DNA of 64,000 nt from Gigantopelta aegis. Taxonomy: Eukaryota > Mollusca > Gastropoda > Neomphalida > Peltospiridae. Under the pieces are notes generated by a model. The model had not been told where the DNA came from. It worked only from the letters and a program-made list of their open reading frames with translations, and ran no database searches. The position numbers and the translations under genes are program-made. Positions 45,441-56,878 of the stretch are shown piece by piece (the stretch's first letter is position 1; each line of letters begins with the position of its first letter). The stretch lies in the NCBI RefSeq assembly GCF_016097555.1, contig NC_054703.1:19379932-19443931 (forward strand), given 5' to 3'.

Positions 45441-46904
45441 TATCATATTATATAATCTGATTAAAATTAGCTCTACTGGTCTACCAGTAGATCTAACAGC
45501 ATTGCATGGACTCCCATGTCCAGGTGACATTTCATTTATAAATAATAATTTAAATATCGACCAATTAGGCCTACACTTCTCCTTTTATAGCATTATTCAG
45601 GAATAAAAATATCGGGTGAGACTGTTTATGCAATAGGCAAACTTGTTGGTCTATTTCAACATTAAAAAACAGGTGGAAAGTGCAGTAATAAACTCTGGAT
45701 TATTTTATGGCTATACCATTATGGTTTGTTTGTTTTTTCGTCTTGAAACAAATTTTATATAAAATTTTATATTGAGATTAGTTTACGGCATACTTCGTAA
45801 TTCACCCGAATCATTTCATATACCCTCGGCATAATCCTGAATGTTTTCAAATCACTGGCATGATTTTGCAAGTATGGTTTTGATTGGTCGAATGAAAGGT
45901 CAACTGGACATGAGCTCCAATAGGGTGCTATTAGATCCACAGGTACTAGTAATTACCGGTAACCAGTGGAGCCAATTTTAATTAGATTGCATATTACAAA
46001 GTATAACAGTTTACTTATTGTTTATTACAGTAATCTTTGGACGGTTATGTTATCATGTAAGTCTTGGTGTTAAAACTGTAGATCTGATCTGTTCCAGGGC
46101 TCACCCTGGATCAAAAATACCTGTATAGTCAAAACAATTGCTAAATGGAATTTTCATTAGCCATATTGAAAATGCTTGAGCTAAAATTGTTTTACGTGGT
46201 ACTGTATATAGAGTATTTATATATGAATATGAAAATGCATCTTTTTCAGCTAATTGTGTACAAACTGGAATAAATCTGAATAACAAAACCATATTTCCTG
46301 ATCAAAATCAATGACAGCAATGGGGGTAGGGGCAGTTAGTATATTACTTTAATTTTTTCAGCGGGAGGGGGATGCATTATCTTCAACGTTGGAAGCCAGT
46401 ACCCCGTGCAACCACCTACCCCCACTTCTAAGGCCTGTGACATTAAATTAACAAACATACACAAGTATGGGGGTGGGTGGATGTTTATGGAGGGTGTTGT
46501 TTTCTTTCTTCTTTTTTTGCCAAATAAAAATTTGACAGCTTTTTTTCTTTTAATATAGAACTCATTATTTCTTTAAATAGCAATCTTTATGTTAGATTGA
46601 ATTGCTTTTTTTTGCTTTTTTTTAAAGTAACCCATCAATTCCCAACAATGTTCTTATTTCAAGAAAATCACTTAAACTTAAAACAATACCGACAATGACA
46701 ATCAATTAACTGCATGATCTTTGGAATAATTTCTGTATTATTTGAAAATTCTATTTGAAAATTAAATTTTTACACATTTGTGTAAGTTAAAACTACTTGT
46801 AAAATAAATTTTAATTTTGTCTCAAACAATTTAATATATAAACTAAATTAAATATGATTAATATTTATCATAGCATTGAATAACAATTGTCAAAAAGATG
46901 CAGT

Positions 46905-47470
46905 GTTTTGTCATATTCGATTAAGTTTTAGTGCATTTTTTAAAACTGGTACCATACTCGCCAGATGCTAAAATCAATGGTCACCCAATGGGACTATATT
47001 TGTAAAACTAAATCAGCGGTGTCTAGTCGCAAAATGTTATACAAATATCTTGGTTTGAGAGTTAAATAAACATGGTCTGGATAACACAATAGTCTTAGCT
47101 CGTGATTATTCAAAATGTTATACAAATATCTTGGTTTGGGAGTTAAATAAACATGGTCTGGATAACACAATAGTCTTAGCTCGTGAATATTCAAAATGTT
47201 ATACAAATATCTTGGTTTGGGAGTTAAATAAACATGGTCTGGATAACACAATAGTCTTAGCTCGTGAATATTCAAAATACCCCACTTGAAACGTCCAGGG
47301 TTGAAAATTAGCAGTCGTCCGGTCACCCGTGGCGACCTTTATTGGCTAAGGGCGACTAAGAATTTTATAAAGGTAGTCCGTTGGGCGACCATCGATTTTA
47401 GTGTCTGGCGAGTATGGTACTAGTTAAAAAAGAAACACACTAAAACTGAATCGAATGTGACAAAACACGC
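46905..47470. repeat. inverted repeat enclosing three 81-bp tandem units
   Basis: The left arm (CATATTCGATTAAGTTTTAG, CCATACTCGCCAGATGCTAA) pairs with the right arm (CTGGCGAGTATGGTA, AACTGAATCGAATGTG). Between them, AAAATGTTATACAAATATCT units start at 47031, 47112 and 47193. The 110-codon ORF here is a 27-codon repeat artefact. Confidence 0.88.
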
Positions 47471-48394
47471 CGCGTCTATGTTGGCGCGAACTATAGATTT
47501 GGCAGCAGAAGACCTAGAACATGTTCTTTATTTTGACAGCGCCAACATAATGAATAAAGATAAAGTTCATATAAAAACATATTAATTTATTAAGTTTTAA
47601 ACCCATACCATCTCAAATAACATTTTATTGGGGGTAAAAGTGTAGTGTAAATTTAAAAAAAAATTCTTTATAAATTACAATCCAACAGCATAGGTTAACT
47701 CGTTTTTGTGTGATAAAAGTTTTAAGGCAATTGATGGAACATCCAAGGCAATCTGAATGACACAACCGTAATACATGATCAGGGCCGTATCTCTGCACAA
47801 AGCAGACTGGAATAGGCATTTAACAAAACAGTGGATGTTTCCATGGATCTAGGAGAAAAGCCACTCCCGAGGAAATCATTTGCTGGGAATTTCACCCCTC
47901 TTGTATCACCACAAAGTTTATTCCATCCATCTTGCATAGCTTCAAAGAGGACTGCCACTCCCAGACTAGTTTACTAAAGCATGTGCGGCTCTACATTTAG
48001 TCTGTTTCTACTGCATTATCTTTTACTCTGTATTGAAAATGAGATTTAATATATTTAATTTAATGGTACTTTCAAGTCTTTGTAAAGAAACATGTTTATT
48101 TATACTGGATTTCTTTTTCTTTTTTTTGGTATGGGTTTAAAACTTAACAACATGTTTTATATTAACTTTTACTTTATTCATTATGAAGTTAAAATGTCAA
48201 TTCATCGGTTTTCTTTAATGTAAACGGTTATTATTCAACAAAAAACACTAGGCCTATAGTTTTAATTTTACCTGTGCAGTTAAAATTCCAGTGTGATAAT
48301 TGGAGGGCTAGTTGAATTTGAGAAGGGCCAATAAGATGGGTTTTTCAACTGGCCCTGCTGGCGACCTTGGTTTTCATGTTAATTTTCAAACCTG

Positions 48395-50918
48395 AACATA
48401 AATAACTTATTTGATCAACAAATTATATTCGATACCATTCGTATTTAAAAACAAATTTTTTTAAATGTGAAAGTGAGTTTTTCCTTTGATGTATGTGAAT
48501 TACTGATTACACCATCGGTATTGTGATAAAACAAAAGCCTGTTAGACGGGTTAATCTACGATTAAAAAACATCTTAGTTAACATTTATCATTTTATTATT
48601 TAGGTGTAAGTTATATTTACATATATCTCTTCAGTGAATTTTATGAAATAAGTTACTTAAAAATAATTGTGTATGACAAAACAAAATTACGATCAATCAA
48701 CAAACACGTGAAAAGGCAGGATAAGCCCGATCACGTGGTTTGTTGTTGGTTTGTTATCAGAACAAGTTTGGAAATAAATAGTTAAAATATGGCTCGTCTC
48801 CCCACCACAGAGGATGTGACCATATCCCACTCCAGATATCGTTCCTACAGGCCTAAATAAGCATCTAGTCATGGACTTTGCCCGGTACAAATGTGTCATT
48901 TGCCAAGCTTTGATAAACAAAAACTTAATTAATATTAAGAGTAAGTATTTCTGTGCTGAAGCAGTGCAATGTAGTATGTTTTATAATGCATATTTAAAGG
49001 CTTTGTTGGTTGTTTTTTTGTTTTGTTTTTTTTTGCATTTTTTTACCATATCATGCATGTGCTTATACTTGAACTGTCAGTAGAACGCCTTCAGGTTTTC
49101 TGTGGAAAGGTTTCCCATGTCTATTAATAGACCTGAGGTAGCCCTATGCATTGCGAATGGCTCAATGACCAATGCATCCTTTAAATGAATGTTTTGGCCT
49201 ATCCTTCTTAACCGAACAGTAGACGAATCATCTAGTTCCATTGTGTTTATTTAATGTAAATTGTACATCTGACACTGCACAGACCTACAGGTAGCAGTCA
49301 TCATTTATGGCAGAATATTACCTTGGACGAGGCTCCGGGTTAACTGTCACTCTACGGTACCTTTACTTCAGTTTTTGTTGCATTTTTGATAAATGTCAAT
49401 TAAGTATCCGAAGTTAAATGGAAACGTTTATTTTGAAGTAAGTAAAGTACACATTAGTCAGTATGTTTATCATTAGCTTTGTTATTATAAAGTTATTTGA
49501 GTTGCAAATGTGATTGAAATTTGTTTACATCTCGTAGGCCTTTCCACAGTGACCAGACAATCATGAATTTTATTTTTAGTTGTTAAGTTTTTAACGTGTC
49601 TTTAATAAAGTAAATACTTCAGCTTGGATTCGTGGAAAGATGTTGACTGTATTTTATTTTCAAATGAAATTGCAACATGTCAAAAGTTTGACAAAACGTC
49701 AACTTGCTTGATGATGAAAACGCAACCGACCTCCAAAGCTAAGTGTTTATAAATTGCATCACTTTATCCACCTTTGATTGTAGTTGTTATTTGACAGTTT
49801 TATTACTTTTTCCATATTTAATAGTGAACAGAATACAACAAAGACTTTTATGTAAACTGGATACCTATCGAACTTACTTGGGCCCAATTTGGCACACGGG
49901 GTTAGGCTACTGTTATAATATACTAGTATAATTATGTAACAGTACATGATTAATAAAGGACAGCAGTAACATGTTTTAACACTTGGTGGCAGTCACATTT
50001 TCATTTATGATAGGTCACTTTGACAAGCACCACCAAACAATAATTATTTCCAGGCCTTCAGCTGAAAGTGAAAGTTGAAAACCAGCGACATGTTCTGAAT
50101 GGAATGTGCTCGAGAACAATTTAACTGGTTTTCGTTGAATCCTAAACAAAAACACTAATTTTTTATGACTTTTGCTTCACGTTGAAACCATCTCGACTGT
50201 ACAATTTGTTGCTGTCACATGAGTCACAAAATTACATGCAATCTGAAGTGAAGAGTAATAAGCGAATTGGTATAAAAAGAAAAGCCAAGGGCTTTAACTT
50301 TTCCTTCTGCATCCACCTCCTGCCCTACATACATGGACAAGTGAAAATATTGGCGGACAAGTACATTTTGTGGTATACTTGTCCGGTGGACAAGATAATT
50401 TTTGTTCTTATTTCAATCACTGATATATTATTCGTAATTCATTTACATTTGTTTCATAGACAACCTGTTGTGTTCTTGATGCCTCAATTTTTTTTACGAA
50501 TGTGATCTTCCATACATTCCGCGTTTGTGACGTTCACATGGAACGGATTTCGACGGTGTTAAAAAATTTACAAATATTCACTTCCTGGTAGGAATTTTAC
50601 ATTCGTTGACAACAAAGGTAACGAAGTAATTACAAAAACATTATTATTATTTTACTTTGTATTTGACAAGGTAAACAATGTTGTTGTTAAATTTATCCAG
50701 TTGTTGGATTGAACATGCGCAGTAGCGATTTCCTGTTAATAGGACGGATTCAGTAGATCCAGGATATAGTCACAGAGAACACCTTTTTTCATGTAAGTAC
50801 TATGGAATTTACTATGTTATTTATTTCAGAGGCAACTGCTGTCTAAATTGCACACACACACAAAAAGAGTATTAATTTGTTTATTTCCAAAACACCTTTA
50901 CTTTTCTTCGGTCACCCG
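48395..50918. other. intergenic, no gene recognised
   Basis: Two short ORFs (48789-48860 and 48871-49083, plus) lie together. The second starts MDFARYKCVICQ and meets a GAGTAAGT donor-like site. No partner exon was found, so neither is called. Confidence 0.45.
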
Positions 50919-50919
50919 A

Positions 50920-51555
50920 AATATGCCAAAAACCCGGTTTTTGGGATATTTACAATCAAAAAACCTTTTCGCAAGCAAAAAACCTCACAAAAACCATAAT
51001 TCTGCAAAAATCATATCCAATAAGTTTTTTTTTATATACTTTATTGACAGTTTATCAATATTATATGATTTACAATTTACATGAAGCACAAATATTGTTG
51101 TCAGACGTAAACATATGCATACGTCCGTTTCCGCCTTGTTTGTAAAATGCGGAACAGGACTGATTTTAGGGTCCGACTATTTACCCCCAAGATACCCCCA
51201 AGACACGTATTGGATGAGCAGCTTTCGGGATTGTGCTATACGAAATAATGAACAGGTGTGTTTCGAACAATAGGTATTGCTTTAGTGACGTTTTTTCTTT
51301 GGGAAAAAGTTTTTTGAGTGTAAATATACCAAAAACCCGCTTTACAATATTTACAATAAAAAAAACCATTTCCCAATCAAAAAACCTCACAAAAGCGGGA
51401 CAGAACAGATTTTAGAGTTTATGAAGCTCCAATCACAATTAACAGGTGTGTTTCGAACAATAGGTATTGCTTTAGTGACGTTTTTTCTTTGGGAAAAAGT
51501 TTTTTGATTGTAAAATATGCCAAAAACCGGGTTTTTGGCATATTTCGGGTGACCC
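50920..51555. mobile_element. palindromic MITE with GGTCACCCGAAATATGCC ends
   Basis: The left GGTCACCCGAAATATGCC and the right GGCATATTTCGGGTGACC are inverted copies. The flank CTTTTCTTC occurs at 50911-50919 and 51556-51564, a likely 9-bp target duplication as in Mutator-like elements. An internal block (AATAGGTATTGCTTTAGTGA) is directly duplicated at 51269 and 51459. Confidence 0.82.
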
Positions 51556-52354
51556 CTTTTCTTCTTACCTCAAACCAAAAGTAGGAGGATTAGAGTGGAA
51601 GTGAAATTATGATGACCCATGAGGTACCAAAATTATTCTGCATTATAAAGAAAAATTGATGATGCCACATTGTCCTGTCATGGTCATTATTCATTAGATA
51701 AAATTCGACCAATCAGTCGAGCTTTATCTTGATTTAGAATCCGATTTTGTTGCTGGGCAGGGCTGGGTCACGTTTACCACTTATAATCTTATTTACGTTC
51801 GAGTCGACTCATTATGATTAACATTAGCTGCAAAGTTTGTAAATACATTTAAAATTAGATTATAGAACAAATAAATATACCGGAACATATGTCGTTGAAA
51901 ACTAAACTTAGCCAGACAATAAAATTATCTTCCGTCTTTCTGATTGTTGTAAAAAAATTCCGAGTGCTATTGTGTACTACGTCACAGGTTTATGCGTGGG
52001 TGGTTATAAAATATAGAATCCATAGATACGAAACAATACCGTTAAACTAGACGAGATAAAATCATTATAGCTATGATAGAATGCATAAAACAAATGAAAT
52101 AACTTGCTGAGATATTTAGTACTGTTTCCGTATTCTAAATACCACGTAGCATAAACCGACTATGGATTTGGCCGAAAATAAGTGTGATGAAGGCTGTGCT
52201 TGCATAGTGACACATGGACTTAAAAATTCTTTTGCGTTTTATATTTATTTTTATTTTGTTTGTTTGAGTTTATTTTATTATTATTATTTCTTTTAATTAT
52301 TTTTTTATGTGTGTGTTTTGTTTGTTTGTTTAAGATTCTCTTCCTTCTCTCTCT

Positions 52355-52600
<246 letters not shown>

Positions 52601-52678
52601 TAATATTCCACATAGCACGCCATGAGAAAAACGTTATTTAAAGGATCTGCTCCCGCTAAATAATTTAAGCAATAAATC

Positions 52679-52857
52679 ATCGACCTCGGTGATGTCGTGG
52701 TTAAGCCATCGGACACAATGCTGGTAGGTATTGGGTTCGCTGCCCGGTACCGGCTCCCACCCAGAGCGAGTTTTAACGACTCAATGAGTAGATGTAAGAC
52801 CACTACACCCTCTTCTCTCTCACTAACCACTAACCCACTGTCCTGGACAGATAGCTG

Positions 52858-52911
<54 letters not shown>

Positions 52912-52969
52912 CCAGGACATCGTACTTGAACCTTAATTGATATAAGCAGGAAAATAAGTTGAAATGAAA
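52679..52969 (+). mobile_element. SINE of the CTGTCCTGGACAGA type with an internal TG expansion
   Basis: The head GACCTCGGTGATGTCGTGG, the body, a (TG)n run at 52857-52911 in place of the usual GAGGTGTG, and the tail TATAAGCAGGAAAATAAGTT. The perfect 13-bp target duplication TAAGCAATAAATC is at 52666-52678 and 52970-52982. Confidence 0.95.
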
Positions 52970-53102
52970 TAAGCAATAAATCTGTCAAAGACATGCAGTG
53001 TGTTATTTGAAATAGTATTCATTCTGTGTCAATCGCCTGTAGGCCTGGGGGGGGGGGGGGGGGCGTTTAAAGTGGCAGTCCTCCTACAATCGGAAACAAG
53101 TT

Positions 53103-53455
53103 TGTTTTGTTTAACGACAAAACTAGAGCACATTGATTTATTAATCATCGGCTATTGGATGTCAAATATTTGGTAATTTGGACATATAGTCTTAAAGAGG
53201 AAACCCGCTACATTTTTACATTATGTTATATAGGGATTAACGTATACATTCAGAGCAAGCTGTTTTAGCGCACGCCTCTCATGGGCTCCTCCGTCCAGGA
53301 CAGGAGTTTGTCCATTAGTAGCAAGGGGTCTTTTATATACACCATCCCACAGACAGGATTGCACATACCACGGCCTTTCGTATACAAGTCGTGGTACACT
53401 GGTTGGAATAAGAAATAGCCCAACGAGCCCACCCACGGGGATCGATCCTAGTCCT
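53103..53455 (-). mobile_element. SINE, GGCGGGAC-type body
   Basis: In reverse it has the GATCGATCCCCGTGGGTGG and TAGCCCAACGAG head region, the body CCATCCCACAGACAG and the tail TTGTCGTTAAACAAAACAAA. A piece with TTAGCGCACGCCTCTC is inserted or variant at about 53220-53310. Confidence 0.8.
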
Positions 53456-53654
53456 ATATTATCATGGTCAAAATCAGCTCTTCTTTGTAAACTTACAACA
53501 TCTTTTGGAATCCGTTTTGTATAGTGATATTGTATTGAATTAATTGCTAATGGCAGATTGGTATTCATTAATTAGATACATGTTACGGCTTCTGTCACAC
53601 ATTTATAAAAGGTTACATTGTTTATATATTACTGGTATATAGGTTACCTCATGT

Positions 53655-54073
53655 TATCATAAATGCTACCCCCCCCCACCCCCCCCCCCCCCCAAAAAAA
53701 AAACAACAACAAAAAACAAAAACAAAAAGCCAACAACAACACACAAACAACAAATTATTTTAGGGTGGAAGTAGTTTTAAGTGAATGCTTTGTTGTAAAC
53801 TGGAAATATTCCGTTTTCTTTTCATTCGAATCATTTTCGCAAGTTAGGCACGAATCTATGAATTTTAGTAGGGGTGGGATGACAACATCAAGAAATGTAG
53901 TTCGGGGTCCTCACCTTATACAGAGGCTAAATTAACGTATTACTTTATCAAAAAGTTTAACACCCAATAGTCGATCTCTATTTTTGTGCTGTGGTGTCGT
54001 TGAACATTCATTCATTCCTTTATTCATTCATTGATTCATTCATTGACTGATTCATTCATTCATTCATTCATTC
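53655..54073. repeat. poly-C/poly-A run and ATTC microsatellite before the collagen gene
   Basis: A poly-C then poly-A run at 53669-53701 and a tattered (ATTC)n at 54005-54073. The collagen promoter could be in this stretch, but no core element stands out. Confidence 0.75.
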
Positions 54074-54220
54074 ATGGTAAAAAAAATAGTCCGCTGCTGC
54101 AAGTCTAGAGCGCAACTGCAGTCTGTCTGTTCCCAGGCAGAGAATGTGATTTTATCTTATCAGCTATTATTGCCAAATGTCTTAGAGACACTGTTTTATA
54201 AGGAAAGAAAACAACACAAA

Positions 54221-54448
54221 ATGGCGACCCCGTATCGCTCGTTGATTCTAGGTCTTCTTTATTTCATATGCTTTGTCCAAATCTGCGTTTTCATTAGTTT
54301 CTCGATGCTGCACCTGCGCGAACAAGCACAGCTGGATGAAGAATATGCCGCCCTTAAGAGGAAAATCAGTTACTTGAAAACCAACTGCAAACCGCTATCC
54401 GTGGGCAGTTTGGCCAGTCTGACGCCAGTTGCTTATATTGACGTATTG
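54221..54448 (+). CDS. exon 1 of the transmembrane collagen: signal anchor and coiled coil
   Basis: This exon has 76 codons, ends TTG/GTGAGT and leaves in phase 0. A possible acceptor (TTCCCAG, 54137) lies 84 nt upstream, so the start codon may sit in a second exon. The protein should face the outside with its C terminus. Confidence 0.8.
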
Positions 54449-56824
54449 GTGAGTAGGCTATTCGAGAAGCAGGATATAACTCGGACACTAAAGGTTGAAG
54501 TTTGTTTTGTTTAATGACACCACTAGAGCACATTGCAAGGCCGTAGCTAACGGGGGGGGGGGGGGGAGGTAAAAAATCCGGAAAAAATTATAAAAACTTA
54601 AAAATAATTCTCTTCTTAACCGTTTAAGGAGTTTTATACTATTAACTACTCAGTTCCCCCCCCCCCCCCCCCAACTCCTTCAAAAAAAAAAAAAAAAAAA
54701 AAAAAAACAAGAAAAAAAAGAAAAGAAAAGAAAAAGAAAGAAAAAAAAACCATCCTTGGTACGGCACTGCATCTACTGGATGTCAAACATTTGGTAATTC
54801 TGACTCATAGTCGTCACAGGAAACACGCTAAATGTTTCCATTAGCAACAAGGCATTTTTTATATGTGCACTTTGCCACATAAAGGAAAGCACATACCATG
54901 GCTTTTGACCAGTTGAGATGCACTGGTTGGAACTAGATAAACACAATCAGGTGATGGATCCACTGAGGTAGTTCGATCTTGCAACGCAAGCACCTGAAGC
55001 GAGCGTTCGGTGGAATGCGGTAAATTCTGCCCCCCTAGCTACCCACTAGAACGCTCGCCTGAGGTGCTTGGTTCTAGGATGTAAAGTAAAGTTTGTTTTA
55101 TTTAACGACGCCACTAGAGCACATTGATTTTTAATCTTATCATCGGCTATTGGACGTCAAACATATGGTCATTCTGACACTGTTTTTAGAGGAAACCCGC
55201 TGTCGCCACATAGGCTACTCTTTTTTACGACAGGCAGCAAGGGATCTTTTATTTGCGCTTCCCACAGGCAGGATAGCACAAACCATGGCCTTTGTTGAAC
55301 CAGTTATGGATCACTGGTCGGTGCAAGTGGTTTACACCTACCCATTGAGCCTTGCGGTTCTAGGATGTAATCACCTCGGTAGATCCACTCAGTTTTCCCA
55401 TACCAACCAGTAGTGCTACTATATACTATGTGCTTTCCAATTTGAAGAGGGGGCGGCACGTAGCCCAGTGGTACAGCACTCGCATAATGCGCGATCTGTC
55501 TAGGATCGATCCCCGTTGGTGGGCTCATTTTGCTATTTCTCGTTTCAGCCAGTGCCCCACAACAGGTGCAACAAAGGCTGTGGTATATATTATCCTGTCT
55601 ATGGGATGGTGCATATAAAAGATCCCATGTTGCTAATCGAAAAGAGTAGCCCATGAAGTGGCGACAACGGGTTTCCTCTTTCAATATTTATGTGGTCCTT
55701 AACCATATGTCCGCCGCCATATAACCGTAAATAAAATGTGTTGAGTTCGTCGTTAAATAAAACTTTCTTCCTTCCAATCTGTAGACAAGTGCATGTATAA
55801 ATGATCCTTTGCTGCTAATGGGAAAATGGAGCGGGTTTCCTCAGGATACTATGTGTTAGAAATATATTATCAAATGTTTGACATCCGATAGCTGATGATT
55901 AATGAATCAGATGATGTGTTCTAGATAGTGGTTTTAAACAACAAATTTTAACTGAATATTAATATAAGTGTCAGAATTATTATATGTATACGAGTTTGAT
56001 AACCAATAGACTATTATTAATGAATCGAAGCGCTCGCTTAATTCGCGGTCGGTTTGGTATCGATCCCCGTCGGTGGTCCCATTAGGCTATTTCTCGTTAT
56101 AGCCAGTGATCTACGACTGGTATATCAAAGGTCGTGGTATGTGCTATCTTGTCTGTGGGATGGTGCATATAAAAGATCCCTTGATACTAATGGAAGAATG
56201 TAGCGGGTTTCCTCTCTAAGCCTGTGACGGTACATGTTCTTAATTTGTTTTCGCCTGTGGCTATTTTAATTGTGTTAGAGGGCCATGTGCAGTTTCATTG
56301 CACTTAGCCCAGGTGGGCAACTTGTTACGTAATACTTCTGCGCGACGGTCCTCGAGCTGTACTTCTAATACACACCCAGCCAGGTGCGGAGGCCATGTGG
56401 CGAGTAGTTACGTAATACCTCCGCGAGTGCGGTTTTTACAATCGTGATTTGGCGACGATGGCGTCAGCCAGTCTGACGATCAGAGAAAAATATATCGACT
56501 TGGGAGAGGTGGAATATCAGATGATAGGTGAGGTACCGCGTTGTACCCTCAGGCGATATTCGCTGTCTCTGAGAGTTTTGAATAAATAGCTAGGGTTTAG
56601 AGATATCTAGGAGAACTAGGAATGCTCCAGGGGATCACGGACGTCGTCCACTGAACGATCTATATTAGTTCAGACGGGACTTTGGTAAATATATATATAT
56701 TTTCGGCTCTGTGTATAGCCTTGATGTGATTGATGTGACTTTAAATATTTTAATACTGTATTATACCAATATTATTTAGACGGTGCTGCCGGTCATCTGA
56801 CGCAGTATTCCGTAGGCTCACCGT

Positions 56825-56878
<54 letters not shown>

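Larger units (their letters stand above)
44248..48394. mobile_element. 4.1-kb region bounded by long inverted repeats
   Basis: The ends CAGGGTTGAAAATTAACATG (44248-44267) and CATGTTAATTTTCAAACCTG (48375-48394) are inverted copies. Matching continues inwards in order: GGTCGCCAGCAGGGCC, the GAACTAGCCCTCCAATTATC block, AATCCAGTATAAATAAA, TCTGGCAGTGGCAGTCCT. The left arm is broken up by a SINE tail and a 31-bp array. No transposase ORF is seen and no target duplication was found, so one insertion event is not proven. Confidence 0.65.

Noticed and set aside
48789-49083. Two short adjacent ORFs, the second with CVIC and a donor-like GAGTAAGT
   Set aside because: No following exon, domain or matching phase could be found; too little to call a gene.
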